A stretch of 64,000 nucleotides of DNA from an uncultured Eubacterium sp. (GCA_910584065.1 CAJTZN010000011.1:20842-84841); one strand, 5' to 3'. Positions 54,113 through 62,308 are shown, counted from the first letter of the stretch. Numbers and translations: made by a program. The notes: a model not told the origin generated them from the letters alone.

Positions 54113-55051
54113 ATGAAGTTTTATTTGGCGCCGCTTGAGGGCATAACCGGTTATATTTACCGCAGCACATATCATAAATATTTTGGAGAAATAGACAAAT
54201 ATTTTACTCCTTTTATTTCACCAAATAAAAAGAAAATCTGTCGGACAAGGGAAAAGAATGACATTCTGCCGGAGAACAATGCAGGGATGTATGTCGTACC
54301 GCAGATTCTGACAAATCATGCAGGGGCGTTTCTCAATACAGTTCATTATCTGCAGGACTATGGTTATGAGGAAGTAAATCTGAATCTGGGATGTCCGGTG
54401 GGAACTGTTGTGTCAAAAGGAAAAGGAGCAGGTTTTCTTGCATATCCGGACAAGCTTCGGGCATTTTTTGACGAGATTTTCTGTCATACTGATATAAAAA
54501 TATCTGTTAAGACGAGGATTGGTATGTCACATGCACATGAGTTTGCACTGCTGATGGATATTTTTAATGAATTCCCCCTGTTTGAGCTTATTATCCACCC
54601 GCGGACGCGGGAAGATTATTATAAAAATACGCCAGATTGGGAATCCTTTGCTTACGGATATGAAAGAAGCAGAACAGCGGTCTGTTATAACGGGGATCTT
54701 TATGCGAAAAGAGACTTTGAATTACTGGTAAACCAGTTTCCGCGGCTGGAAAATGTGATGCTCGGCAGAGGGATTCTCCGCTGTCCGGGAATCATTTCAT
54801 CTATAAAGTATGGTACGGAGATGACGAAGGAAAAGCTCCAGGGATTTCACGATGAATTGTTTGAAAGATATAAAGAGACGCTTCCCGGGGAAAAACCAGT
54901 GTTGTGTAAGATGAAGGAATTGTGGAGTTACCTGATCTATTCGTTTGAATATGATGCAAAAATAGAAAAGAGACTAAAAAAAACACAAAAATGTGCAGAG
55001 TACGAAAGTATTATCCAGAGGTTATTTTCTGAATACGATTTATGTGGCTGA
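54113..55051 (+). CDS. tRNA-dihydrouridine synthase family protein
   Basis: FMN-dependent enzyme reducing uridine to dihydrouridine in tRNA. The 312-residue protein starts MKFYLAPLEGITGYIYR; the FMN site APLEG, the catalytic Cys94 in NLNLGCPVGTVVSKGKGAGFL, KTRIGMSHAHEFALLMDI, and IIHPRTREDYY (the substrate-binding HxRT/xR motif) are present. The later NGDLYAKRDFELL and MLGRGILRCPGI segments match the family. It is 13 bp from the fumarase beta gene and likely in one transcript with it. Confidence 0.9.
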   Translation: MKFYLAPLEGITGYIYRSTYHKYFGEIDKYFTPFISPNKKKICRTREKNDILPENNAGMYVVPQILTNHAGAFLNTVHYLQDYGYEEVNLNLGCPVGTVVSKGKGAGFLAYPDKLRAFFDEIFCHTDIKISVKTRIGMSHAHEFALLMDIFNEFPLFELIIHPRTREDYYKNTPDWESFAYGYERSRTAVCYNGDLYAKRDFELLVNQFPRLENVMLGRGILRCPGIISSIKYGTEMTKEKLQGFHDELFERYKETLPGEKPVLCKMKELWSYLIYSFEYDAKIEKRLKKTQKCAEYESIIQRLFSEYDLCG

Positions 55052-55064
55052 AGTGGAGGAGAAA

Positions 55065-55616
55065 ATGGACAAATATATAAATACACCATTAACAGAAGAT
55101 AAAGTGAAAGAACTAAAGGCTGGTGATTATGTATACTTATCCGGCACGATCTATACAGCGAGGGATGCCGCCCATAAAAGGATGACAGAAGAGCTGCAGA
55201 CAAGTAAATCTTTTCCTTTTGAGATGAAAGACCAGGTCATCTATTATCTCGGCCCGACTCCAAACAGACAGGGTCAGGTGATCGGTTCAGCCGGCCCCAC
55301 GACGAGCAGCCGTATGGACAAATATGCGCCTGCTCTTTTGGATATGGGGTTGAAGGGAATGGTGGGAAAAGGAAAAAGAAGTGATCTCGTGGTGGATTCC
55401 ATGAAAAAAAACTGCGCTGTTTATTTTGCGGCAGTGGGCGGAGCGGGTGCGCTGCTGTCAAAATGTATTAAGAAAAGTGAAGTGATCGCGTACGATGATC
55501 TGGGAACAGAGGCGATCCGGAAACTGGAAGTAGAAAATCTTCCGGTGATCACGGTCATTGACTGTTATGGAAATGACTTGTACCAGACGGCGGTAAAAGA
55601 TTATGAAATTAAGTAG
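55065..55616 (+). CDS. Class I fumarate hydratase, beta subunit
   Basis: C-terminal half of the two-subunit fumarase/tartrate dehydratase. The 183-residue protein starts MDKYINTPLTEDKVKELKAG (GGAGG 4 bp upstream) and shows LSGTIYTARDAAHKRM, YYLGPTPNRQGQVIGSAGPTTSSRMDKY, GKGKRSDLVVDSM and YFAAVGGAGALLSKC. It pairs with the alpha subunit at 49843-50685, from which it is separated by about 4.4 kb. The tRNA-Ser gene follows 75 bp downstream. Confidence 0.93.
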   Translation: MDKYINTPLTEDKVKELKAGDYVYLSGTIYTARDAAHKRMTEELQTSKSFPFEMKDQVIYYLGPTPNRQGQVIGSAGPTTSSRMDKYAPALLDMGLKGMVGKGKRSDLVVDSMKKNCAVYFAAVGGAGALLSKCIKKSEVIAYDDLGTEAIRKLEVENLPVITVIDCYGNDLYQTAVKDYEIK

Positions 55617-55690
55617 TTGACAAATAAATGATAATCTGTTAGAATAAGCTTTGCATTGGAATTGAATATTGTTTCTGATTTCAGTAATTT

Positions 55691-55778
55691 GGAGAAGTAC
55701 TCAAGTGGCTGAAGAGGCGCCCCTGCTAAGGGTGTAGGTCGTTCGCGCGGCGCGAGGGTTCAAATCCCTCCTTCTCCG
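55691..55778 (+). tRNA. tRNA-Ser(GCU)
   Basis: 88 nt with the long variable arm of class II tRNAs: acceptor GGAGAAG/CTTCTCC, D arm, anticodon arm CCCCTGCTAAGGGT with anticodon GCT, long arm GTAGGTCGTTCGCGCGGC, T arm GAGGG-TTCAAAT-CCCTC, discriminator G. CCA not encoded. Confidence 0.95.
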
Positions 55779-55904
55779 TTATGTAAGTGCATTTGGAAAA
55801 TGCACTTAAAAAGTTTGGAAAGTACCGTAAAATGGTGCTTTCCAAACTTTTTTTATTTCGGGAAAAGTGAAGCTGTTTTTGGAAACGGTTTAAATACCTG
55901 ACTA
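55757..55904 (+). repeat. Direct repeat L: tRNA-Ser 3' end plus terminator
   Basis: Starts with the 24-nt tRNA 3' end (55757-55780) and continues through two hairpins (AAGTGCATTT-GGA-AAATGCACTT and the AAAAGTTTGGAAAGTACC stem with a run of seven T) to TACCTGACTA at 55904. It is matched by 56742-56882 with about ten small differences. It contains the tRNA-Ser terminator (55808-55853). Confidence 0.85.
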
Positions 55905-56007
55905 GGATTTCTGAAACTTTCTTCCAGATTATTTGTTTTAAGATTTTATAAATAATTCAGCATATTCCATGAAAATGTGTTATACTAAGGGAAAAGAAGG
56001 TGACATT

Positions 56008-56454
56008 GTGAAAATATATATGGATAATTGTTGTTATAATCGGCTTTTTGATGATAGGAGTAATATAAAAAATTATCTTGAACGAGAAGCTGTACTGCTA
56101 GTCTTAGAATTGATTTATGAGGGACGGGTGGAGATTATAGGCAGTGATGTGTTAGTAAAAGAGATGTTGGCTATTAAAGATATTATGAAAAGAAGAAGGA
56201 TTCATGCCTTATATCAAAATTGCGTTTTGCAGAGTATATTTGCGGATTCGGAAGTAATTCGGCGTGCAAAGGAAATCTCAAAATTTGCCGGAACAACATC
56301 ATTTGATAGTTTGCATTTAGCAATTTCAGAAAAGAATGCGGAAGTGTTTTTGACTACTGATACTAAATTGGTAAAAGCAAGTAAAAGAATTGATTTATCA
56401 GTAAAAGTAATGAATCCGATTGAATTCATAATGGAGGTGACTGAGAATGAATGA
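56008..56454 (+). CDS. PIN-domain protein (putative ribonuclease toxin)
   Basis: A 148-residue PIN-domain protein. I set a GTG start at 56008 (KIYMDNCCYNRLFDD, GAAGGTGA upstream) because the earlier ATG overlaps the extended -10 promoter TGTGTTATACT (55976-55986). The PIN acidic residues are Asp6, Glu52, Asp100 (FDSLHLA) and Asp118 (TTDTKL). Its stop overlaps the next gene by 8 bp. The pair resembles uncharacterised PIN/antitoxin-like couples seen in cyanobacteria and Clostridia whose PIN protein begins KIYLDNCCFNR; this is from memory. Substrate unknown. Confidence 0.82.
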   Translation: MKIYMDNCCYNRLFDDRSNIKNYLEREAVLLVLELIYEGRVEIIGSDVLVKEMLAIKDIMKRRRIHALYQNCVLQSIFADSEVIRRAKEISKFAGTTSFDSLHLAISEKNAEVFLTTDTKLVKASKRIDLSVKVMNPIEFIMEVTENE

Positions 56455-56638
56455 GACAATAAAATTGATGGATTATAACACGATTCAAACCAAGGGAACG
56501 GAAGTATTACTTCGGGAGCTTGGTCCGGTTGGAATGGTTCGGTACTTGGAACAGTATGATAATGGTGGTACTGGTGATTATACAAAAGAGAAGTATAGTA
56601 TGCCAGAAATGTCGATTGACCAAATTATGGAAATGTAA
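56447..56638 (+). CDS. Small partner of the PIN protein, putative antitoxin
   Basis: A 63-residue soluble protein beginning MNETIKLMDYNTIQTKGTEV with the motif LLRELGPVGMVRYLEQYD and then GGTGDYTKEKY. Its gene overlaps the PIN gene by 8 bp, and GGAGG lies inside the PIN 3' end. No DNA-binding motif is clear. Pairing with the PIN gene suggests an antitoxin. In most VapBC loci the antitoxin comes first; here the order is reversed. Confidence 0.72.
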   Translation: MNETIKLMDYNTIQTKGTEVLLRELGPVGMVRYLEQYDNGGTGDYTKEKYSMPEMSIDQIMEM

Positions 56639-56741
56639 ACTGGTATTGTAGCATAGGCAAAGAAAGTAACGTATTTGAACACTTACTATTAGATGAAGCC
56701 CTCGAAACTCCTTTCTATCGTTGTTTGTAATTTACGGAGTT

Positions 56742-56882
56742 GGTTCAAATCCCTCCTTCTCCGTTCAGAAAGTGCATTTGGAAATGCACTTAAAAAGTTT
56801 GGAAAGCACCGTAAAATGGTGCTTTCCAGTTTTTTGTTCAAAAAAGTTAAGCTGTTTGCAGAACGGCTTAATACCTGACTAC
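56742..56882 (+). repeat. Direct repeat R: copy of tRNA-Ser 3' end plus terminator
   Basis: Repeats 55757-55904: GGTTCAAATCCCTCCTTCTC and CGTT are identical, then AAGTGCATTTGG-AAATGCACTT, AAAAAGTTTGGAAAGCACC.., and AATACCTGACTA. It cannot encode a tRNA because only the 3' third is present. With repeat L it brackets the PIN gene pair, period about 985 bp. I see no gene in 56639-56931. Confidence 0.85.
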
Positions 56883-56931
56883 TGATGACAGATTATTAAA
56901 ATATCAGTCCGAAAAAAATAATTAACGTTTT

Positions 56932-59358
56932 CTATTTCACTTTTGCCTTTTTCGAAAGACCTGCCATCGTAAAAAGTTTTTTATAGATATTCCGCCTGCC
57001 TCTGGGTACCCGGATCCTAGCTTTTTTCGCGATGTTTTTAAATGCCTTTTTGCCAACTGTGCGTATATAACTGCCTTTTACTGTAAGCTTCTTTAGTTTT
57101 TTACAATTTCTAAAAGCATTTTTTTCGATTTTCCGGACCCTTCTGCCGATTGTGACAGCATTTAATGCACGGCAGCCCTGGAAGGCGGATGCGCCTATTT
57201 TCGTTACAGTGTCGGGGATTGTGACTTTGAATAGTTGTTTATTTCCCCTGAATGCCCTGGAGGAAATACCAGTAACCTGGTACGTTACGTTATCTGCCCG
57301 GACGGAAGACGGGATGTTTACGACTTTTGCTGTGCCGGAACATTTCTTATATGTTACGGTCGGGGATTTTCCAGCACCGCCTGTACTCGTTACAACAAAT
57401 ACATTCCGCATGGCAGGATCCGTGAGCATGCTTCCCACGGCTGCGGGAACTGGCTTCTTAGTCGTCGGTTTTTTTGTGGCAGTCGGTTTTTTCGTAGCAG
57501 CCGGCTTTTTCGTGGCAGTTGGTTTTTTAGTCGTCGTCGGTTTCTTTGTGGCAGCTGGTTTTTTCGTTGTCGTCGGTTTTTTCGTTGTCGTCGGTTTTTT
57601 TGTGGTGTCCGGTTTTTGTGTGACATTCGGATTTGGTGTGCCTGTCGCGGAGGCCGTCGGCATGGCAGACGAGGCAGGGTTCGGAGATATTGCCGGCCTG
57701 CTGGATGATTCCGGATTTGTGGAAACACCCGGCTTGCTGGATGATTCCGGGTTTGCGGAAATACCCGGCTTGCTGGATGATTCCGGGTTTGCGGAAACAC
57801 TTGGCTTTTCAGATGACTCCGGACGGGCAGACGCACCTGGTTTTCCGGTTGGATCTGGCGCTGCCGAAGGGGCAGGGGTGGTATCCGCGGCTGTCACTGT
57901 GATCGGAATCGTTACCATTGTGCCATGGTAGCTGGCGCCTGCACTGGAGGATAATGCCCTTGTCGCAAACAAGCTGCCGTCACTGTCGATCCGCACAAAG
58001 CTTGTCGGGGAAAAGTCAAAGTCCCATTTTCCCGTAAATGGTTGCAAAAGTTCGAGGGATGGGGCATCTAACATATCACCGCGAAAGGTACTGTCTGTAG
58101 TGATGGTACGGTGAAACTGCGGCGCCGGTACGTGCTCACCGACTTTCATCGTTATGGATTTTTCCGCGGCAACATAAGATTCCTCTTTGATTTTACTTTT
58201 TAGAATGGACATTTTAACCTGTGTCAGGCTGTCATTAGCCGTTTTATCTTTATCATCCACGATCTTGTCGCTAAATTCCTGTACCCAGTAATGCCATCCC
58301 TTATAAACGACATGACCGATCCCTACGGATGTAAAAGATTCGTTCAGCATATTTCGGCGGTGTCCCTGTCCGTCATAGTTTTCATCTTCTTCTAACCAGA
58401 TGTTAAACGCCGCTTCCTCCAGACAATCATCTCCGTTCGGCCTGTAGATGATAGCGATATTCTCTCCTTTTGCGGAAGTGAAAAACTCTTTGCCGTAGGC
58501 AGAAGTAGGAGAAGCCCCATTTGGTCTGGTATGTTCATAACAGGCAATAATCTCTGCCGCCCTCTGCATCGCAACTTTTTCCAGTTCATAATCATAGGTC
58601 AGCGGTTTTAAATTTGTATGATAGAGCTTTCCGTTCTGGAGCCACTTCCATTCCCAGGCATTATCTCCTGTGCGGAAATCGTTGATTCTGGCAAGCATCT
58701 GTCTGGCATTGGTTTGACCGTAGGTGACTTCACATTCCCCCTCAATACACTCTCCTTCCGCCTCCTGTGGCAGCAGGTGTCCGTAACCCAGTATATTTAT
58801 CAGATTGATGATCCAGTCCATTTCTGCGGGATCATTTACAATACCGCCCTGAACGTACTGGACAACACCGTTTTTGTCAGTAAATACCATGGTTGGGGTA
58901 TTTCCACTGTCTGCATCATTTGTCCACATCCGGCAGTAGCGGATCCGGGCGGCATCCGCCCTGCTTGTGTCTTCGCCCTCACAATAACAGAATTTAAGAT
59001 TGGGATATTTTTCTGCGAACTGTTCCATGTTTTTCCTGTCTGTATTACGGGCATTGATACAGCAGATATCTGTCTGTTCGGCGGATAAATTTAATTTGTT
59101 GAAAGCCGACATAAGTTCCTTGTCCCAATGACAGGATGGTTCAATGAATAATACAACCGTCAGCTCTTTGTCGGGAGACCACATCCCGTGCGTGCCGCCG
59201 CCAAGCAGGGGGTAAGTTTGCATATCCGGTGTGTTAGTTTCCGCTGGGACTTCCGAGGAAGCGGCAGTCATTACCGGTACCGGCATGCCGGTATTAGTAA
59301 GCAAAAGCGTGGCCAATAGCAGTACCGCTATCCTTAATCTGTTTTTTTTCATTTTCAT
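56932..59358 (-). CDS. Secreted protein: thioredoxin-like + CAP domain + TKKP linker + LRR_5
   Basis: An 808-residue exported protein (ATG 59358, GGAGG 7 bp upstream). Order: signal peptide (about 1-35); a thioredoxin-fold-like domain (about 60-205) with TVVLFIEPSCHWDKELMSAF in the place of a CxxC active site, DADSGNTPTMVFTDKNG; a CAP/SCP domain (about 215-380) with MLARINDFR, IACYEHTRPNG, AKGENIAI and GQGHRRNMLNESFTSVGIG; a beta-rich part; a long linker with repeats of ESSSKP-type (near residues 520-575) and TKKP-type (about 600-655); and an LRR_5 (BspA-like) C-terminus, IPDTVTKIGASAFQGC.. The combination suggests a surface adhesion or wall-binding protein; single Cys instead of CxxC makes redox activity unlikely. 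Confidence 0.8.
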   Translation of the reverse strand: MKMKKNRLRIAVLLLATLLLTNTGMPVPVMTAASSEVPAETNTPDMQTYPLLGGGTHGMWSPDKELTVVLFIEPSCHWDKELMSAFNKLNLSAEQTDICCINARNTDRKNMEQFAEKYPNLKFCYCEGEDTSRADAARIRYCRMWTNDADSGNTPTMVFTDKNGVVQYVQGGIVNDPAEMDWIINLINILGYGHLLPQEAEGECIEGECEVTYGQTNARQMLARINDFRTGDNAWEWKWLQNGKLYHTNLKPLTYDYELEKVAMQRAAEIIACYEHTRPNGASPTSAYGKEFFTSAKGENIAIIYRPNGDDCLEEAAFNIWLEEDENYDGQGHRRNMLNESFTSVGIGHVVYKGWHYWVQEFSDKIVDDKDKTANDSLTQVKMSILKSKIKEESYVAAEKSITMKVGEHVPAPQFHRTITTDSTFRGDMLDAPSLELLQPFTGKWDFDFSPTSFVRIDSDGSLFATRALSSSAGASYHGTMVTIPITVTAADTTPAPSAAPDPTGKPGASARPESSEKPSVSANPESSSKPGISANPESSSKPGVSTNPESSSRPAISPNPASSAMPTASATGTPNPNVTQKPDTTKKPTTTKKPTTTKKPAATKKPTTTKKPTATKKPAATKKPTATKKPTTKKPVPAAVGSMLTDPAMRNVFVVTSTGGAGKSPTVTYKKCSGTAKVVNIPSSVRADNVTYQVTGISSRAFRGNKQLFKVTIPDTVTKIGASAFQGCRALNAVTIGRRVRKIEKNAFRNCKKLKKLTVKGSYIRTVGKKAFKNIAKKARIRVPRGRRNIYKKLFTMAGLSKKAKVK

Positions 59359-59478
59359 TGTCATCCCTCCTACTAGCCGGGGGTAGTGTCAAGTTCAAAT
59401 GGACGCTGCCCGGCACAATAATACTAGTTTTTCTTTAAATCTATGATAACACAATTTTTTAGTTTTCTCACTTATTTT

Positions 59479-59546
59479 AGTGTGAATGGTAATTATAGGG
59501 CGTGAATTGTTTTTACCATTCGCACTGTATATATGCCGTTCACGCC
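59479..59546. promoter_or_regulatory. Four half-sites of a putative operator, interleaved inverted repeats
   Basis: AGTGTGAATGGTAA (59479-59492) is inverted at 59513-59526 (13 of 14), and GGCGTGAA (59499-59506) is inverted at 59539-59546. The arms interleave as A-B-A'-B', with half-site consensus GYGYGAA, arranged as two direct and two inverted. They lie between the divergent CAP-protein and DUF6273 genes, just upstream of the latter's promoter. Confidence 0.5.
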
Positions 59547-59570
59547 AACACGGGAAACAGCCAGAAAAAA

Positions 59571-59581
59571 TGTGCTATAAT
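59571..59581 (+). promoter_or_regulatory. Extended -10 promoter of the DUF6273-Fn3 gene
   Basis: TGTGCTATAAT (59571-59581): perfect -10 with TG extension and no recognisable -35 at 16 to 18 bp, so it may depend on an activator at the half-sites upstream. Confidence 0.6.
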
Positions 59582-59653
59582 ACGAAAATCAGGATAGGTA
59601 AAACCCGTTTGTTTCTGCCATTAAAATAATATGGATCGATAGGAGGAACCAGT

Positions 59654-61444
59654 ATGAAACAAAAAATAAGAAAACAATGGGCGCTTGTATTGATTTGTGC
59701 CATTATCGCCGGAATGCTTCCGATAGGAAATGCGCCATCTGTTTTAGCGGCGGCCGAATTAAAGAATCCGACGATAGATAAAAATGGCGTCACGACATGG
59801 GACTGCGTCTATTTTGGCAGCTACCCACAGGCGGAGGTCATTGACACTGAGCTGAGTAAAAATTATGTGGCAGTCGGCAGCAATTATCTGGAGGAGGGCG
59901 ACCTGATCGTGGATGATGCTCTCTACTATGATCTGCTAACGGCGCCAAATGATGATTGGGATGATAGTGGCAATATCACGCTGAAAGGGCAAAAGTACCG
60001 CAGAATGCAAAAAGGTGATGCTATTTTCAGTCAGGACGGGGAAAAGGGTTATTATAACTGGCCGGATAGTGTTACCTACCACTATTTTAAATATGAGCCG
60101 ATTCGATGGCGGGTACTTTCTGCGGAGGGAAACAGGGCATTGCTTCTGTCGGATGCGGTATTGGATAATCAGCACTATCAGGTCGAAAAGGAGGGAATCG
60201 GGGGGACAATACTGCTGACAACCACATGGGCGAAAAGCTGTCTTCGCAGCTGGCTGAATGGCTATGATTCATCTTTTAACAGTTCAGGGAGGAATTATAG
60301 CGGCAGGAGTTTTATCGACAATGCTTTTACGGACGAGGAGCGGGCAGCAGTCATGGATACGTCGGTGACGACCGCCGCTAATTCGAAATATAATACGAGT
60401 GGCGGTGCCGATACCACAGATAAGATTTTTCTTTTGTCGGAATCGGAAGTATGTGGTACAGGGACCGCGCAGAAATATGGTTTTGCTTCTGATGCCGGAA
60501 CGTATGACGAGGCGCGTGGAGCGAAAAGCAGTACCTATACAAAAGCGATGGGGCTGAGCTGGGATATTCAATCACAGAAATATGCAGGGAACAGTATGTG
60601 GTGGCTGCGCACAAGGGGGAAAGGCGAGTCGAAATTTGTGTATGTCGGTAACTGGGGCAGTCCTGTTTTGGAGGGTTTTGGCAGCGATTATTATTTTGGT
60701 GTGCGTCCGGCGCTGTATGTAAATCTGAGTACGGTATCCCCTGAATCAATCCACCTGGCAGGCACGGTGAGCAGCAGCGGAAGTGCAGCTTCGTCACCGA
60801 ATCCGTCTGCCAGGCCATCGGTGAGCGCGGATCCGACCGAGGGGCCGGCAGGTACCCCGTCGGCAAAACCGAGCCAGCAGCCGGATTCATCAGCGAAACC
60901 GGGTCAGAAACCGGATTCGACAGCAGGACCAGGCCAACAGCCAGCTTCGTCAGCGAAACCAGGCCAGCAGCCGGATTCGTCAGCAAAACCGAGCCAGAAG
61001 CCGGCTTCGTCAGTGAAACCGGGACAGAAGCCGATTTCATCGGTAAAACCGAGCCAGAAGCCGGCTTCGTCAGTGAAACCGGGACAGAAACCGGCCTCAA
61101 CAGTGAAACCAGGGCAGCATCCAGCCACAGTAACCCAGACAGCCCCCACAGTGCCAAAGGTCAAGTCCCTGAAAGTGAAAGCGGGCAATAAGAGGCTGAC
61201 TGTTACATGGAAAGCCGTATCCGGTGTGGATGGCTACCAGCTTCAGGTGAGCACGAAAAAGAATTTTAAGGGCGCAAAGAAATTTTCAGTCCGCGCTTTC
61301 AAAAAGAAATATGTGGTGAAGAAACTAAAGGCCAAAAGGAAGTATTATGTCAGGATTCGTGCCTATAAGTCCTATACGGATGCCGGTAATACAAGGAAGA
61401 CGGTATACGGTAAATGGAAGAAGGTCAGAAAGAAAACAAAATAA
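59654..61444 (+). CDS. Secreted DUF6273 protein with Pro/Gln/Lys linker and Fn3 domain
   Basis: A 596-residue exported protein: signal peptide (about 1-34, ending SVLAAAE), a DUF6273 domain (about 45-370) with TTWDCVYFGSYPQ, YEPIRWRVLSAEGNRALLL, CLRSWLNGYDSSF, NAFTDEERAAV, MWWLRTRG and FGVRPALYVNL, a linker of about 110 residues with KPGQKP/KPSQKP-SS repeats, and a fibronectin type III domain (about 500-590, VTWKAVSGVDGYQLQVS..KRKYYVRIRAYK). Strongly basic C-terminal end. GGAGG 7 bp before ATG. DUF6273 is a domain of unknown function, common in secreted proteins of gut Lachnospiraceae; a glycan- or protein-binding role is only a guess. Confidence 0.8.
   Translation: MKQKIRKQWALVLICAIIAGMLPIGNAPSVLAAAELKNPTIDKNGVTTWDCVYFGSYPQAEVIDTELSKNYVAVGSNYLEEGDLIVDDALYYDLLTAPNDDWDDSGNITLKGQKYRRMQKGDAIFSQDGEKGYYNWPDSVTYHYFKYEPIRWRVLSAEGNRALLLSDAVLDNQHYQVEKEGIGGTILLTTTWAKSCLRSWLNGYDSSFNSSGRNYSGRSFIDNAFTDEERAAVMDTSVTTAANSKYNTSGGADTTDKIFLLSESEVCGTGTAQKYGFASDAGTYDEARGAKSSTYTKAMGLSWDIQSQKYAGNSMWWLRTRGKGESKFVYVGNWGSPVLEGFGSDYYFGVRPALYVNLSTVSPESIHLAGTVSSSGSAASSPNPSARPSVSADPTEGPAGTPSAKPSQQPDSSAKPGQKPDSTAGPGQQPASSAKPGQQPDSSAKPSQKPASSVKPGQKPISSVKPSQKPASSVKPGQKPASTVKPGQHPATVTQTAPTVPKVKSLKVKAGNKRLTVTWKAVSGVDGYQLQVSTKKNFKGAKKFSVRAFKKKYVVKKLKAKRKYYVRIRAYKSYTDAGNTRKTVYGKWKKVRKKTK
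60780..61130 (+). repeat. In-frame KPGQKP-type linker repeats
   Basis: Tandem, imperfect repeats of about 30 bp encoding SSAKPGQKPD-type units in the DUF6273-Fn3 gene. Same composition as the linkers of the GH43 and CAP proteins. Confidence 0.75.
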
Positions 61445-61447
61445 TGT

Positions 61448-61475
61448 TTTATATCTGTTAAAAATGTGCTATACT
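61448..61475 (+). promoter_or_regulatory. Extended -10 promoter of the 246-residue membrane gene
   Basis: TTTATA (61448-61453), 16-bp spacer, TATACT (61470-61475) preceded by TGTGC. The string AAAAATGTGCTATACT nearly repeats the promoters at 59571 and 55976. Confidence 0.6.
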
Positions 61476-61508
61476 AAAAAAAGGAAACAGGCAGGAGGGG
61501 TAAACGAT

Positions 61509-62249
61509 ATGGCGCGACAATATTTAGAGCAGGAATCAATCAAGCAAAATGCCAGGCGGCGTAAGCTGTTTTTGGGGATATTTATATTTTTTGTTTGTAT
61601 TTGTATATTTCTTTATTTTGCAGTAGGAGATTCCTTGGATTTAAGTAAACCCGATGATAAGAAGCTGTTTATTATTTTTGCTGTGATGGCAGGGTTTATG
61701 TTCTTTTGTACGGCAGTTCAGCTTATCCTATCCATACTGCCTGCCAAAAACGGCAGGAACCTGATCCTTCCCCTTGGGGAAACCACCAGGGAGGCAGCAG
61801 CAGAGATCATCGACAGGGAGGCAGCAGAGGGAAAAATTTTGTACGAAGGCTTCGTCAATTACAAAACAATAAGGAAATACAGCGACAGAATCGTAATTCT
61901 TCCCTCATACATACTTCTCATTAGCGAAATCGAAAAAATAACTGCTATTCCGCGTGATAAGATTTACTGGATATGTTCTCAGGTTGGATACAAAGGTGGA
62001 CCTTATTATGTGCGGTTACTGATATTTACAGAAAAAAAGCTCATAGACTTTGACGGAAATGATATAGAACATATGGAGGAAGTGGCGGAAAATATTTATC
62101 GATACATACCGAATGTTTTTAAAGATTACCGTGCACGTGAAGATGTAGTAAGCCTTCCTCATTTTTTAGAAAAACTCTATAAAGAAAATCATGCAGAGTT
62201 CATGCGTATTTATGAGGAAGAGAAACTTCGCAGCCGGGCAGATGGATGA
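61509..62249 (+). CDS. Membrane protein of unknown function (two TM helices)
   Basis: A 246-residue protein starting MARQYLEQESIKQNARRRK (AGGAGGGG 9 bp upstream). Two membrane helices at about 20-40 and 54-76 are followed by a cytoplasmic domain with a PH-like pattern of strands: VNYKTIRKYSDRIVILPSYILLI, IPRDKIYWICSQVGYKGGPYYVRLLIF, LIDFDGNDIEHMEEVAENIYRYIPNVFKD. This recalls YcxB/DUF6709-type proteins, a weak match. A stem-loop follows. No catalytic motif. Confidence 0.65.
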   Translation: MARQYLEQESIKQNARRRKLFLGIFIFFVCICIFLYFAVGDSLDLSKPDDKKLFIIFAVMAGFMFFCTAVQLILSILPAKNGRNLILPLGETTREAAAEIIDREAAEGKILYEGFVNYKTIRKYSDRIVILPSYILLISEIEKITAIPRDKIYWICSQVGYKGGPYYVRLLIFTEKKLIDFDGNDIEHMEEVAENIYRYIPNVFKDYRAREDVVSLPHFLEKLYKENHAEFMRIYEEEKLRSRADG

Positions 62250-62308
62250 CAAATTCCCTTTATACAGCCTCTATTTTCCCCTGTCATGTTCCTTACATTT
62301 CTATAATA

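Noticed and set aside
56742..56765. Second tRNA-Ser
   Set aside because: Only the 3' third of the tRNA is present; no anticodon or D arm.
56693..56878. Plus-strand 61-codon frame
   Set aside because: It lies across direct repeat R (tRNA 3' end and terminator copy), so it is not protein-coding.
57152..57931. Plus-strand 259-codon frame with VGFFVA-type repeats
   Set aside because: Reverse reading of the TKKP and ESSSKP linker repeats of the CAP protein.
60378..61157. Minus-strand 259-codon repeat-rich frame
   Set aside because: Reverse reading of the KPGQKP linker of the DUF6273-Fn3 gene.
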